A DNA stretch of 64,000 bases from the NCBI RefSeq assembly GCF_023806485.1, contig NZ_JAMSLR010000001.1, positions 124,001-188,000 of the forward strand, in the 5' to 3' direction. The translations under genes and the position numbers were made by a program. How positions within the stretch are numbered: the stretch's first letter is position 1; each line of letters opens with the position of its first letter. The notes beneath the pieces were generated by a model. It made no database searches, was not told where the DNA came from, and was given only the letters and a program-made list of their open reading frames with translations. This DNA is from Thermalbibacter longus (lineage in GTDB: Bacteria; Chloroflexota; Chloroflexia; Thermomicrobiales; Thermomicrobiaceae). Of this stretch, positions 44,612-52,513 are shown piece after piece.

Positions 44612-46449
44612 CTGCCCAACTCCGTCTTGATCTGTTCCGCCAGTGTTCTTCCGATGCCCTTGATGGCCGCAAGCTCCTCCACGCTCGCCTGCCGGATCCC
44701 TTCGACCGAGCCGAAGCGGCGCAGCAGCTCGCGTCGCCGGCGCGGGCCTACTCCAGGGATCTCGTCGAGCACTGAGCGAATGCTCGTCCTGGTGCGTCGC
44801 TTGCGGTGGAATGCGACCGCGAAGCGATGCGCCTCGTCTCGAATGCGCTGCACCAGGAACAGCGCCTGCGAGTCCCGCGGCAGCAGCACGGCATCAGGCC
44901 GGTCTGGCAAGAAGAGTTCCTCGTGCTCCTTTGCCAGCGCCGCGATCGGCAGATCCAACCCGAGCTCTCGGAGGGCACCCAGCGCGGCGCTGAGCTGGCC
45001 CTTACCGCCATCCACGATGATCAGATCCGGCATTGTCTGCCAGGTCTCGGTCTGCTCGGCGTCGAGTGCCCGCCGGTAACGACGCCGGATCACCTCCTGC
45101 ATCATCGCGAAGTCGTTCGGGCCGTCCACCTGCTTGATCTGGAAGCGCCGGTAGTCGCTCTTCTTCGGTTTACCGTTCTCGAAGACGACCATACTAGCCA
45201 CCGCATCGGTGCCGTGTAGATTCGAGACGTCGAAGCATTCGATTCGCCGCGGGATACGGTCGAGCGCGAGCGCATCCGCCAGCTCGCTCAGCGCCGCCGT
45301 CGTGCGCTGCTCGTCGTTGAGCCAGCGTACTCGGCTCTGCTCGAGGTTCTGGCGCGCGCTCTTGGCGATCATCTCGACCAGCTCGCGCCGCAGGCCACGC
45401 TTCGGCACGGTGAGCTTGACTCTGGTGCCGCGCCGCTCGGCGAGCCAGTCCCCGACAACTTCCTGATCCTCTAGCGGGTGCTCCAGCACCAGCTCGCCGG
45501 GGATCTGCGCAGCTTGCTGATAGAACTGGGCTACGAACGAGCTTAGGATGGCGCTCGGCGTGTCGTCGACGCGCGCGCCGCTCATCAAGTAATACTCGGA
45601 GCCGAGCAGCTTGCCGTTGCGCACGAAGCCGACCTGGACACAGGCATCGCCGCCCGCGCCCTGCGCCACCGCCAGCACGTCGAAGGTCTCGTTCCGACCG
45701 GTGATAATCTTCTGGTGCTGGAGGACATGCTCGATCGCTTTGATCTCGTCGCGCAGCCGAGCCGCGCGCTCGAAGTCGAGCTGCTCGGCGGCCTCCTCCA
45801 TCTGGCGGCGCAGGTTCGGGAGCAGATCCTCTCCACGACCCTGGAGAAACAGCACCACGTTCTCGATGACCCGCTGGTACTCGTCCTGAGAGACCGCGCC
45901 GATACACGGGCCCACACACCGCCCGATGTGGTAGTAGAGGCAGGGGCGCGGGGAATTGCCGGTGATCTCGATGTCGCATGCCCGGTACGGGAACAGCCGC
46001 TTCAGCAGCTCGAGCGTGCGGTGGACTGCTCCAGCGCTGGGATAGGGGCCGAAGTAACGACTACCGTCCTGCACGATCCGCCGGGTCGCGATGACGCGGG
46101 GGTAGGGCTCGTTAGTCACCCGGATGAACGGATACGTCTTGTCGTCGCGGAGCATGATGTTGTAGCGCGGCCGGTAGCGCTTGATCAGCTCGTTCTCGAG
46201 AATGAGCGCCTCGCTCGGCGTATCGGTCCGGATGACCTCGAAATCGGCGATGTGCTCGACCAGTTCGCGCGTCTTGCCGTCCATGCCGGTGCGCGAGCCG
46301 AAGTACGAGCGCACGCGAGCGCGCAGGGAGGTCGCCTTCCCGACGTAGATCACCCGGCCCTGCGCGTCCTTCATGAGGTAGACGCCCGGCGCCGGTTCCA
46401 GGGCTGCCAGTCGCTCTGCCAGTGTTTGCTTCGTGACGCTCATCGTCAT
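44608..46449 (-). CDS. uvrC: UvrABC system protein C
   Basis: A 613-residue excision nuclease subunit. Domains in order: GIY-YIG nuclease (PGVYLMKDAQGRVIYVGKATSLRARVRSYF), Cys-rich middle (ACDIEITGNSPRPCLYYHIGRCVGPC), UVR motif (MEEAAEQLDFERAARLRDEIKAI), the RNase-H-like endonuclease (RIECFDVSNLHGTDAVASMVVFENG ... IIVDGGKGQLSAALGALRELG) and C-terminal helix-hairpin-helix (LDEIPGVGPRRRRELLRRFGS). Either of two ATGs two codons apart may be the start. Confidence 0.95.
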   Translation of the reverse strand: MTMSVTKQTLAERLAALEPAPGVYLMKDAQGRVIYVGKATSLRARVRSYFGSRTGMDGKTRELVEHIADFEVIRTDTPSEALILENELIKRYRPRYNIMLRDDKTYPFIRVTNEPYPRVIATRRIVQDGSRYFGPYPSAGAVHRTLELLKRLFPYRACDIEITGNSPRPCLYYHIGRCVGPCIGAVSQDEYQRVIENVVLFLQGRGEDLLPNLRRQMEEAAEQLDFERAARLRDEIKAIEHVLQHQKIITGRNETFDVLAVAQGAGGDACVQVGFVRNGKLLGSEYYLMSGARVDDTPSAILSSFVAQFYQQAAQIPGELVLEHPLEDQEVVGDWLAERRGTRVKLTVPKRGLRRELVEMIAKSARQNLEQSRVRWLNDEQRTTAALSELADALALDRIPRRIECFDVSNLHGTDAVASMVVFENGKPKKSDYRRFQIKQVDGPNDFAMMQEVIRRRYRRALDAEQTETWQTMPDLIIVDGGKGQLSAALGALRELGLDLPIAALAKEHEELFLPDRPDAVLLPRDSQALFLVQRIRDEAHRFAVAFHRKRRTRTSIRSVLDEIPGVGPRRRRELLRRFGSVEGIRQASVEELAAIKGIGRTLAEQIKTELGR

Positions 46450-46494
46450 TCTCGGTGACAGGTCGCCGTACTGTCAGCCGCGTCGTGAAGGCGT

Positions 46495-46758
46495 TCAGAA
46501 GTCGAGGAGCTCTTCAAGGAAGTGCCGCGCCTTCCTTCGCTTGCCGTGCTTGCGGCGCTCGTGCCAGTCGTCATCATCGTCATCATCGTGCCAGTCGGTG
46601 CGGCGGCGATAATACGTCGTCTCGGCCCGGGCGAGCTGCTCGAGTTCGCCGCGGTCGAGGAAGACCCCGCCACATTCGACGCAGCGCTCGAACACCACGT
46701 CGTTGCGCTCAACCGTGCGCATCCTTCCGAGGCACTTCGGGCAAACCATCTCTGCCAT
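46495..46758 (-). CDS. Small zinc-ribbon protein (zf-TFIIB type)
   Basis: An 87-residue protein. CPKCLGRMRTVERNDVVFERCVECGGVFLDRGELEQL has two CxxC pairs and the GGVFLDRGEL ending typical of zf-TFIIB domain proteins. It continues with a seven-residue Asp run and a basic segment (RRKHGKRRKARHFLEELLDF). Function unknown. The ATG chosen has GGGAG nine bases upstream; the frame is open 50 codons further but without domain support. Ends 45 bases before uvrC. Confidence 0.75.
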   Translation of the reverse strand: MAEMVCPKCLGRMRTVERNDVVFERCVECGGVFLDRGELEQLARAETTYYRRRTDWHDDDDDDDWHERRKHGKRRKARHFLEELLDF

Positions 46759-47229
46759 CGTGCTGCGCTCCCTCACCTCCCGGCTGCTCAGACTGCGACT
46801 GAATCTTTGCCTCTCCGGGGCAGTGGTTGGGTTCGATCCTCGCTTATTGAGCATAACATCTCGTTCAAGGGCTGCCGATCGCTCTGCTGCACGTACGTTA
46901 CACACCACCCGGTCGCTCGGTTCTCCAGCGTGGAGAAGGCCGGTCAGCGCCTGCGGCCGGCCAGGGCTCTTGCGCGGCGGAGCGGGGCCCGCCGTCTGGC
47001 TAGGCGATTTCTGTCGTCATTCCGAATAGACGAACCAACCGCTTGACCGTGCTCATGCCATGCATAAAGCTCGTACTGGAGCGCCCAGGCTCGTGAGGAC
47101 GTGGGGGCGATCCCGGGCAGGGCAGTGTGCCCGGAGGGAGACTGGATCGTACACGCCTCGTCGTTGCCTGGCACGCGCGGGCGAACCCGGCAATGGAGTC
47201 GTATCGGCGCGAGGGATGGAGGGACAGAG
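46759..47229 (+). other. Intergenic region upstream of the LigM-like gene
   Basis: About 470 bases without a credible gene between divergent genes. It contains a plus-strand promoter candidate (47043-47070) and then a leader of about 150 bases ahead of the LigM-like ATG. I see no known riboswitch in it. Confidence 0.4.
47043..47070 (+). promoter_or_regulatory. Promoter candidate TTGACC-16-TAAAGC for the LigM-like gene
   Basis: TTGACC at 47043-47048 and TAAAGC at 47065-47070 with a 16-base spacer containing TGC just before the -10. Transcription would begin near 47077, leaving a leader of about 150 bases. Confidence 0.4.
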
Positions 47230-48633
47230 ATGAGCGCACCTGCAGCGAAGCGGAACTTGCAGTCGATTGTCGACTCGGTGTCGAGCATCAGCGAGTATCT
47301 CTACAATAATGTGACTGGGGCACGGGTTTACCCGGTGGTGCCGCCGGAGTTCTCGAACTGGCGCGACGAACAGCATGCCTGGCGAGAGACCGTCTGCCTC
47401 TTCGACCTCTCGTATCACATGACCGACCTGTACGTGTACGGTCCAGATGCCTTCAAACTCCTTTCGCAGCTCGCCATCAACAGCTTCAAGGGATTCGAGC
47501 CGGGACGGGCCAAGCAGCTCGTCGTCTGCACCCCGGCTGGCTACGTGATCGGCGACGCGATCCTCTTCTACCTCGACAAGGAGGCGTTCCAGCTCGTCGG
47601 CCGTCCCTCGGCCCATAACTGGGTGCAGTACCATGCCGAGACCGGCGGCTACAACGTGACGCTGGAGCGGGACGAGTGGTCGGTTGCCGATCCGCACCGG
47701 CCGCGCAAGGTCTACCGCTACCAGGTGCAGGGGCCGAACGCGAAGGCGGTGCTGGAGAAGCTCAATGGCGGGCCGCTACCGGACGTCAAGTTCTTCCACA
47801 TGAGCTGGATCACCATCGGTGGTCACCGGGTGCGGATGCTGCACCATGGCATGTCGGGAGTGGCAGGCGCGGAGCTAATCGGTCCCTTCGAGGAGGGCCC
47901 GGCGGTCAAGGCAGCCATTCTGGAGGCCGGCCAGGAGTTCGGAATCCGGCACGTCGGCTCGCGGGCCTATGCAACCAACACGCTCGAGTCGGGCTGGATC
48001 CCGTCGCCGCTGCCGGCGGTCTACACCGGGGAGGAGCTACGCGCCTACCGGGAGTGGCTACCGGCCACGAGCTACGAGGCAGTAGGGTCGCTGGGCGGTA
48101 GCTTCTACTCGCCGAACATTGAGGATTACTACCTTACCCCTTGGGATCTGGGGTACGGGCCCATCCTCAAGTTCGACCACGACTTCATCGGTCGGGAGGC
48201 GCTGGAAGAGAAGGCGAAGGGGCCGCATCGCAAGAAGGTGACGCTCGCGTGGAACGGCGAGGACGTCGCCCGCGCCTATGCCACGCTCTTTACTGAGCCG
48301 AAGGGCCAGCGAGCGAAGTACATCGACCTGCCGCTCTCCCAGTACGCCACCTGGATGTACGACAAGGTGCTGAACCGGCAGGGAGAACTGGTCGGCATCT
48401 CCACCTTCTGCGGCTACAGCTCGAACGAGGGCAAGATGCTGTCCCTGGCGATGCTGCAGGAAGAGTACGCCGAGCCGGGCACCGAGGTAACGCTGGTGTG
48501 GGGCGAAGAGGGTGGGGGCTCGCGCAAGCCGAGTGTCGAGCGCCACGTGCAGGTCGAGATCCGGGCGACGGTCGGGCCGGTGCCGTATTCCGAGGCAGCC
48601 CGCCAGTACCGTGCCACAGTGGCCCGCCGGTAG
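47230..48633 (+). CDS. Aminomethyltransferase-family protein, LigM-like tetrahydrofolate-dependent aryl O-demethylase
   Basis: A 467-residue protein of the GcvT fold. The segment VPPEFSNWRDEQHAWRETVCLFDLSYHM near residue 40 and the length match vanillate/3-O-methylgallate O-demethylases (LigM, DesA of Sphingobium, about 470 residues) much better than the 360-residue glycine cleavage T protein. Other GcvT landmarks: YVYGPDAFKLL, FHMSWITIGGHRVRMLHHGMSGVAGAELIGP. It would move a methoxyl methyl to tetrahydrofolate. A metF-like and an fhs gene lie just downstream on the other strand, the same partners that accompany ligM in Sphingobium. ATG after GGAGGGA. Substrate is inferred; sarcosine or dimethylsulfoniopropionate demethylases are alternatives. 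Confidence 0.78.
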   Translation: MSAPAAKRNLQSIVDSVSSISEYLYNNVTGARVYPVVPPEFSNWRDEQHAWRETVCLFDLSYHMTDLYVYGPDAFKLLSQLAINSFKGFEPGRAKQLVVCTPAGYVIGDAILFYLDKEAFQLVGRPSAHNWVQYHAETGGYNVTLERDEWSVADPHRPRKVYRYQVQGPNAKAVLEKLNGGPLPDVKFFHMSWITIGGHRVRMLHHGMSGVAGAELIGPFEEGPAVKAAILEAGQEFGIRHVGSRAYATNTLESGWIPSPLPAVYTGEELRAYREWLPATSYEAVGSLGGSFYSPNIEDYYLTPWDLGYGPILKFDHDFIGREALEEKAKGPHRKKVTLAWNGEDVARAYATLFTEPKGQRAKYIDLPLSQYATWMYDKVLNRQGELVGISTFCGYSSNEGKMLSLAMLQEEYAEPGTEVTLVWGEEGGGSRKPSVERHVQVEIRATVGPVPYSEAARQYRATVARR

Positions 48634-48658
48634 ACATCCCGCCCTCTAGTGGTATGCG

Positions 48659-48689
48659 TGCGCCCTGAGGGTACGGCCCTCAGGGCGCA
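48659..48689. terminator. Bidirectional terminator hairpin between the LigM-like gene and fhs
   Basis: A perfect 13-bp stem, TGCGCCCTGAGGG paired with CCCTCAGGGCGCA, around a five-base TACGG loop. It lies between two convergent stops and is the most stable simple hairpin I noticed in the window. Confidence 0.75.
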
Positions 48690-48789
48690 TCCCTTCCACG
48701 CTGCTCTGGCTACCGCGGTATCAGCGCGCTCGCTGGCGTGCCCGCGAACTGCCGTGTTGCGAGTTGCGCGGCTTCCTGCGAGTGTGACC

Positions 48790-50448
48790 CTAGCGAAGCC
48801 CGTGGATAACGCCGTGCTCGTCGACGTCGATCTCCGCGCCGAGCGGGTGACGACCGAGTGCGGGCATCGTCTGAATATCTCCCAGGAGCACGGTGACGAA
48901 GCCAGCCCCGGCCAAGAGTCGAAGCTCCCGGACCTGCACCTCGAATCCCTCTGGCCGGCCCAGCACCGTCGGATCCGCGCTCAGCGAGAGCGGCGTCTTG
49001 GCCATGCAGACCGGCAGGCGGTCGTACCCGTGCCTCGTGAGTACAGCAAGTTGTCGCCTGGCGGCCGCGGTGAAGCGCACGCTCCCTGCGCCGTAGAGCG
49101 TGCGCGCAATGACCTCGACCTTCCGCTCGAACGGCGCGTCGAGGTCGTACAGCGGGCGAAACGCCTTCGGCTTCTCGAAGGCGCGCAGGAGAGCGCGAGC
49201 AACCTCTAGCCCGCCCGGACCGCCGTCCGCATAGACGCTGGCCACGGCGGCTCCCTCGGCGCCGAGGTCCAGCGCCGCGCAGCAGACACGGTCGAGCTCG
49301 CGCTCGCTATCGGTTGGGAACCGGTTAACCGCCACGACCACCGGCACCCCGAACGCCTTGATGTTCTCGATATGCTTGGCCAGATTCGGCAACCCGGCCT
49401 CGACTGCGCCGAGATCCTCGCGGGCCAGCTCCTGTTCGTCGATGCGACCGCGACGACCACTCAGGCCGCCCTGCGCCTTGATGCTGCGTACTGAGGTCAC
49501 CAGCACCGCGGCGTCTGGAACCAACCCGCTCCCCCGGCACTTAATGTGGAAGAACTTCTCGGCTCCCAACTCGGTGCCGAACCCGGCTTCAGTCAGCACC
49601 ACTTCGGCCAGACGAGTAGCGATCAGATCGGCAATGACCGAGCTATTGCCGTGCGCGATGTTCCCGAACGGCCCGGTGTGGACGAACGCAGGCGTGTGTT
49701 CGGTTGTCTGGACGAGATTGGGCTTCAAAGCATCCACCAGCAGCGCGGTCATCGGCCCGGCAACGCGCAACTGCTCTGCGGTCACCGGTTGATTGTCATA
49801 GGTGAAACCGACAACGATGCGCCCGATGCGTTCCCGGAGATCGCGATAGTCCCTGGCCAACGCGAGGATCGCCATCACTTCCGAAGCGGCAGTAATGTCG
49901 AATCGGGTGGAGCGCGTTAGCCCGCCGCTCTCGTTGAGCCCGGTGACGATGTGCCGCAGGGCGCGATCGTTAACATCGAGCACTCGAGGCCAGGTGACGG
50001 TTCTCGGATCCAGAACGACATCGCCGTGGTACAGCGCATTGTCGAGGAATGCCGAGCACAGGTTGTGGGCCGCGGTGACGGCGTGGCCGTCGCCGGTGAA
50101 GTGGAGCGCGATGTCGGGGAAGGGAAGGACTTGTGCTGCTCCTCCGCCAGCGCCCGCCCCCTTCGTACCGAACACCGGCCCCAGCGAAGACTGCCGGACC
50201 GTAACGACCGAGCGCAGGCCCAGGTGCTTGAACGCTTGCCCGAGGCCGATCGTCATTGTGGTCTTGCCTTCGCCGAACTGGGTGGGAGTGGTTCCGGTGA
50301 CGAGGACGTACTTCGCTCGCGGAGCGGTGAGCCGCTCGAGCACCTCGAGCTTGACCTTCGCCTTGTATTGCCCGTAGAGTTCGATCTCGTCCTGCTCGAG
50401 CCCCAGCTCTTCGGCGATCTCGACGATCGGCCGTGGAACAGCGCTCAT
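48790..50448 (-). CDS. fhs: Formate--tetrahydrofolate ligase
   Basis: A 552-residue enzyme making 10-formyl-tetrahydrofolate from formate and ATP, or running in reverse. Motifs: YVLVTGTTPTQFGEGKTTMTIGLGQA (P-loop), VRQSSLGPVFGTKGAGAGGG, FDITAASEVMAILALA, HGNSSVIADLIATRLA, TEAGFGTELGAEKFFHIKCRGSGL and GVPVVVAVNRFPTDSE. Together with the metF-like gene upstream it can process methyl groups released by the LigM-like enzyme. It is the counterpart of ligH in Sphingobium (known there by genetic context). Confidence 0.94.
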   Translation of the reverse strand: MSAVPRPIVEIAEELGLEQDEIELYGQYKAKVKLEVLERLTAPRAKYVLVTGTTPTQFGEGKTTMTIGLGQAFKHLGLRSVVTVRQSSLGPVFGTKGAGAGGGAAQVLPFPDIALHFTGDGHAVTAAHNLCSAFLDNALYHGDVVLDPRTVTWPRVLDVNDRALRHIVTGLNESGGLTRSTRFDITAASEVMAILALARDYRDLRERIGRIVVGFTYDNQPVTAEQLRVAGPMTALLVDALKPNLVQTTEHTPAFVHTGPFGNIAHGNSSVIADLIATRLAEVVLTEAGFGTELGAEKFFHIKCRGSGLVPDAAVLVTSVRSIKAQGGLSGRRGRIDEQELAREDLGAVEAGLPNLAKHIENIKAFGVPVVVAVNRFPTDSERELDRVCCAALDLGAEGAAVASVYADGGPGGLEVARALLRAFEKPKAFRPLYDLDAPFERKVEVIARTLYGAGSVRFTAAARRQLAVLTRHGYDRLPVCMAKTPLSLSADPTVLGRPEGFEVQVRELRLLAGAGFVTVLLGDIQTMPALGRHPLGAEIDVDEHGVIHGLR

Positions 50449-50577
50449 CGTCCCTCCTCACCCTCCAGTTCTCGCGGTTTTCAGCCTCGTGCGACCGGCC
50501 GAATGCCCTTCAATCGATTACTACGTCGATTATCCTACGATCCCGCAAATCCTCGTTCCCCGAGCGCAACGAGGGAC

Positions 50578-51462
50578 TTACCGGGCAGTGACTCTCAACT
50601 CCCGCTGCCTGCTCTCGATCCACTCGACCGTTCGTGTGAGCTCATTGAAGGTGCTCCAGTGGATGCCGACGATCTGCTCGTGATCGGGCCCGAACTGCTC
50701 GAGGAGCGACTCGATGAGCGACCACGGATCGTACCGGTATCCACCGGTTAGGAGCTGCGGCAGTAACCCCTGCTGCTTCTCGAGATAGCGAAGGGATTGC
50801 CCGATCCCGAGGCGTACCGCGATTCGGAGGAGACGATCGATACGGAGCGTCCCGGGGAGACAGAGATAGACCGGCAGATGGAAGCCCTGACTCCTGGCAG
50901 CCCTGAGCCAGCCCAGGATCGCCCCGGCATCGAAGCTCATCTGCAATATGGCGTACGTCGCGTAGGGCTGTTTTTTCAGCAGCATGTCCATCAATACACT
51001 CGAGGGTATCTTCGGGTGCCCCTCGGGATAGGCAGCGACACCGATAGTCTGTGGCCGGCGATCCAGCGTGCTCAGCACTTCGAGCAGCTCGAGCGCGCCG
51101 GTAAACGCGCCGAGCGGTTGCTCCTGGTCGCCACCGATGACAAAGACCTCGTCGATGCCAGCATCGACAAGCGCGTCGATGATGCGCGCTAACTCGTGCC
51201 TGTCGCGCACCGCGCGAGCTGCCAGATGTGGGACCACGGTAAATCCCCGGCGCCGCAGCTCGGTGGCCAGCTCGACCGTGCGCGCGACGCCGAGTTTCGG
51301 CGAGCTGGTCACCGTGAGCTTGTAGCGCTCAGGGATGCCCTTCGCGATTTCATCTGCTTTGGCTGTAGGCAAGATCTCTAATCGCGCATTGTCGAGGAGA
51401 CGGCACACCCATTCCACTTCTGCGCCATCAGCGAACTGGCTCGCCCCCTGCCGATCGGACAC
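50578..51462 (-). CDS. metF: Methylenetetrahydrofolate reductase-like protein
   Basis: A TIM-barrel flavoprotein of about 294 residues. ARLEILPT supplies the Glu that corresponds to the catalytic Glu in the EFFPP motif, though the FFPP part is not conserved. VVPHLAARAVRD, VFVIGGDQEQPLGAFTGALELLEVL, IGVAAYPEGHPKIPSSVLMDMLLKKQ and AILQMSFDAGAILGWLRAARSQG are typical. In this setting it probably oxidises 5-methyl-tetrahydrofolate. It lies 129 bases upstream of fhs on the same strand. Start unclear: GTG (51462) is used, with AGGA about ten bases upstream; a TTG at 51495 is in frame. Confidence 0.82.
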   Translation of the reverse strand: MSDRQGASQFADGAEVEWVCRLLDNARLEILPTAKADEIAKGIPERYKLTVTSSPKLGVARTVELATELRRRGFTVVPHLAARAVRDRHELARIIDALVDAGIDEVFVIGGDQEQPLGAFTGALELLEVLSTLDRRPQTIGVAAYPEGHPKIPSSVLMDMLLKKQPYATYAILQMSFDAGAILGWLRAARSQGFHLPVYLCLPGTLRIDRLLRIAVRLGIGQSLRYLEKQQGLLPQLLTGGYRYDPWSLIESLLEQFGPDHEQIVGIHWSTFNELTRTVEWIESRQRELRVTAR

Positions 51463-51973
51463 AGTCCATCGATCCTTTCCGTATCCATTCCCCAAGAAAG
51501 ATCTACTTCAGCAATTTCTACCATCTTCTGACCAGAATACCTCCTCGGCAAGACCCGCTAGATGTCATCTGTTCAGCTATTCTGAACAGATGACACTCAC
51601 TGCTCTTCAACTCCATAGTACTACGACCTGACCGTGTACGCAATTCCCTCTTTGCCCGAGGGTCGATGACGCGCTGTCACCCTCACCGCGTTGCCTTCTT
51701 CCATGCTTGCAACCGCAGGGGCTCAGGGTATCGCGGCGACGAAGCTCTCCCAGGGCAATCGCGAGCCGGTGAGAAGCTACAGTCGATCTCTCGGCAGTCG
51801 CCGCGCAAATGAGCCTTCACCGCGAGACGAGCGTGCCGCCCTAACCCAAAAGCACTGGCGCCACCGGGATGAGCCGGATAGCTCCAACTCCCGTCATCGG
51901 CTTACGGGAGAGGTGCGGAGACGCGTAACGCTTCAGGGGAGACGTGCCATTCTTCTGGTGGAAGGGAACACCG
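51463..51973. other. Divergent intergenic region between metF and the ECF sigma gene
   Basis: About 500 bases without a credible gene. The half nearest metF is distinctly richer in A+T than the surroundings and contains the long palindrome described separately. The half nearest the sigma factor gene holds a small CTCCCG...CGGGAG inverted repeat near 51890 and no promoter that I can defend. Confidence 0.4.
51563..51595. promoter_or_regulatory. Perfect 14-bp palindrome upstream of metF, probable operator
   Basis: TGTCATCTGTTCAG, loop CTATT, then its exact reverse complement. It lies about 100 bases upstream of the metF start and 380 before the sigma gene, in A+T-rich DNA. The symmetry and length suit a dimeric regulator of GntR, TetR or similar type; an RNA hairpin is the alternative. 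No regulator gene adjoins. Confidence 0.55.
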
Positions 51974-52513
51974 ATGGTCACGGACGAGCTAGTGCAGCGT
52001 GCGCAGCAGGGCGACCGGGAGGCGATCGAAGAGCTCTTCCGGCGCGAGTGGCCCGCGGTCTATCGCCAGATCTCCCGGGCCGTGCCGAACCCGGCCGAGG
52101 CCCAAGATCTGACCCAGGAGGTCTTCATCCGCGCGCTCAAGGGGCTGGATCGCTACCAGCCGACCGGCGCTCCGTTCCGGGCCTACCTGCACGCGATCGC
52201 CCGTAATCTGGTCCGGGAACGCCAGCGCCGGCAGCGCATGCGCCTGATCGCCCTGGAGCAGGCCGGCGACCTCGCTGGCCCGGTGACACCGGAGGAGCAG
52301 GTGCTCGACGCCTTCGCCAGCGCCGACCTGCTCCGTGCCCTGGCCGCGCTCCCTCCCGACTACCAGACGGTCATCCGGCTCAGGCTCCTCGAGGGCCGCT
52401 CGACCGCGGAGGTGGCCGCTCTGATGAACCGGACTCCCGGCGCCGTCCGCGTGTTGCAGTACCGGGCCCTGGCCATGCTGCGAAGCCTGCTGCGTGAAGG
52501 GGCACGACCATGA
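51974..52513 (+). CDS. ECF-type RNA polymerase sigma factor
   Basis: A 179-residue sigma-70 family protein with region 2 (DREAIEELFRREWPAVYRQISRAVPNPAEAQDLTQEVFIRALKGLDRY ... FRAYLHAIARNLV) and region 4 (LRALAALPPDYQTVIRLRLLEGRSTAEVAALMNRTPGAVRVLQYRALAMLRSLL). ATG chosen behind GGAAGGGA; the frame begins with a GTG ten codons earlier. Its stop overlaps the next ATG by four bases (ATGA), so the following membrane protein is very likely its regulator. Confidence 0.87.
   Translation: MVTDELVQRAQQGDREAIEELFRREWPAVYRQISRAVPNPAEAQDLTQEVFIRALKGLDRYQPTGAPFRAYLHAIARNLVRERQRRQRMRLIALEQAGDLAGPVTPEEQVLDAFASADLLRALAALPPDYQTVIRLRLLEGRSTAEVAALMNRTPGAVRVLQYRALAMLRSLLREGARP

Noticed and set aside
46825-46845. 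GGGTTCGATCCTC resembling a tRNA T-loop
   Set aside because: The flanking bases do not form a T stem, and no acceptor or anticodon arm can be drawn.
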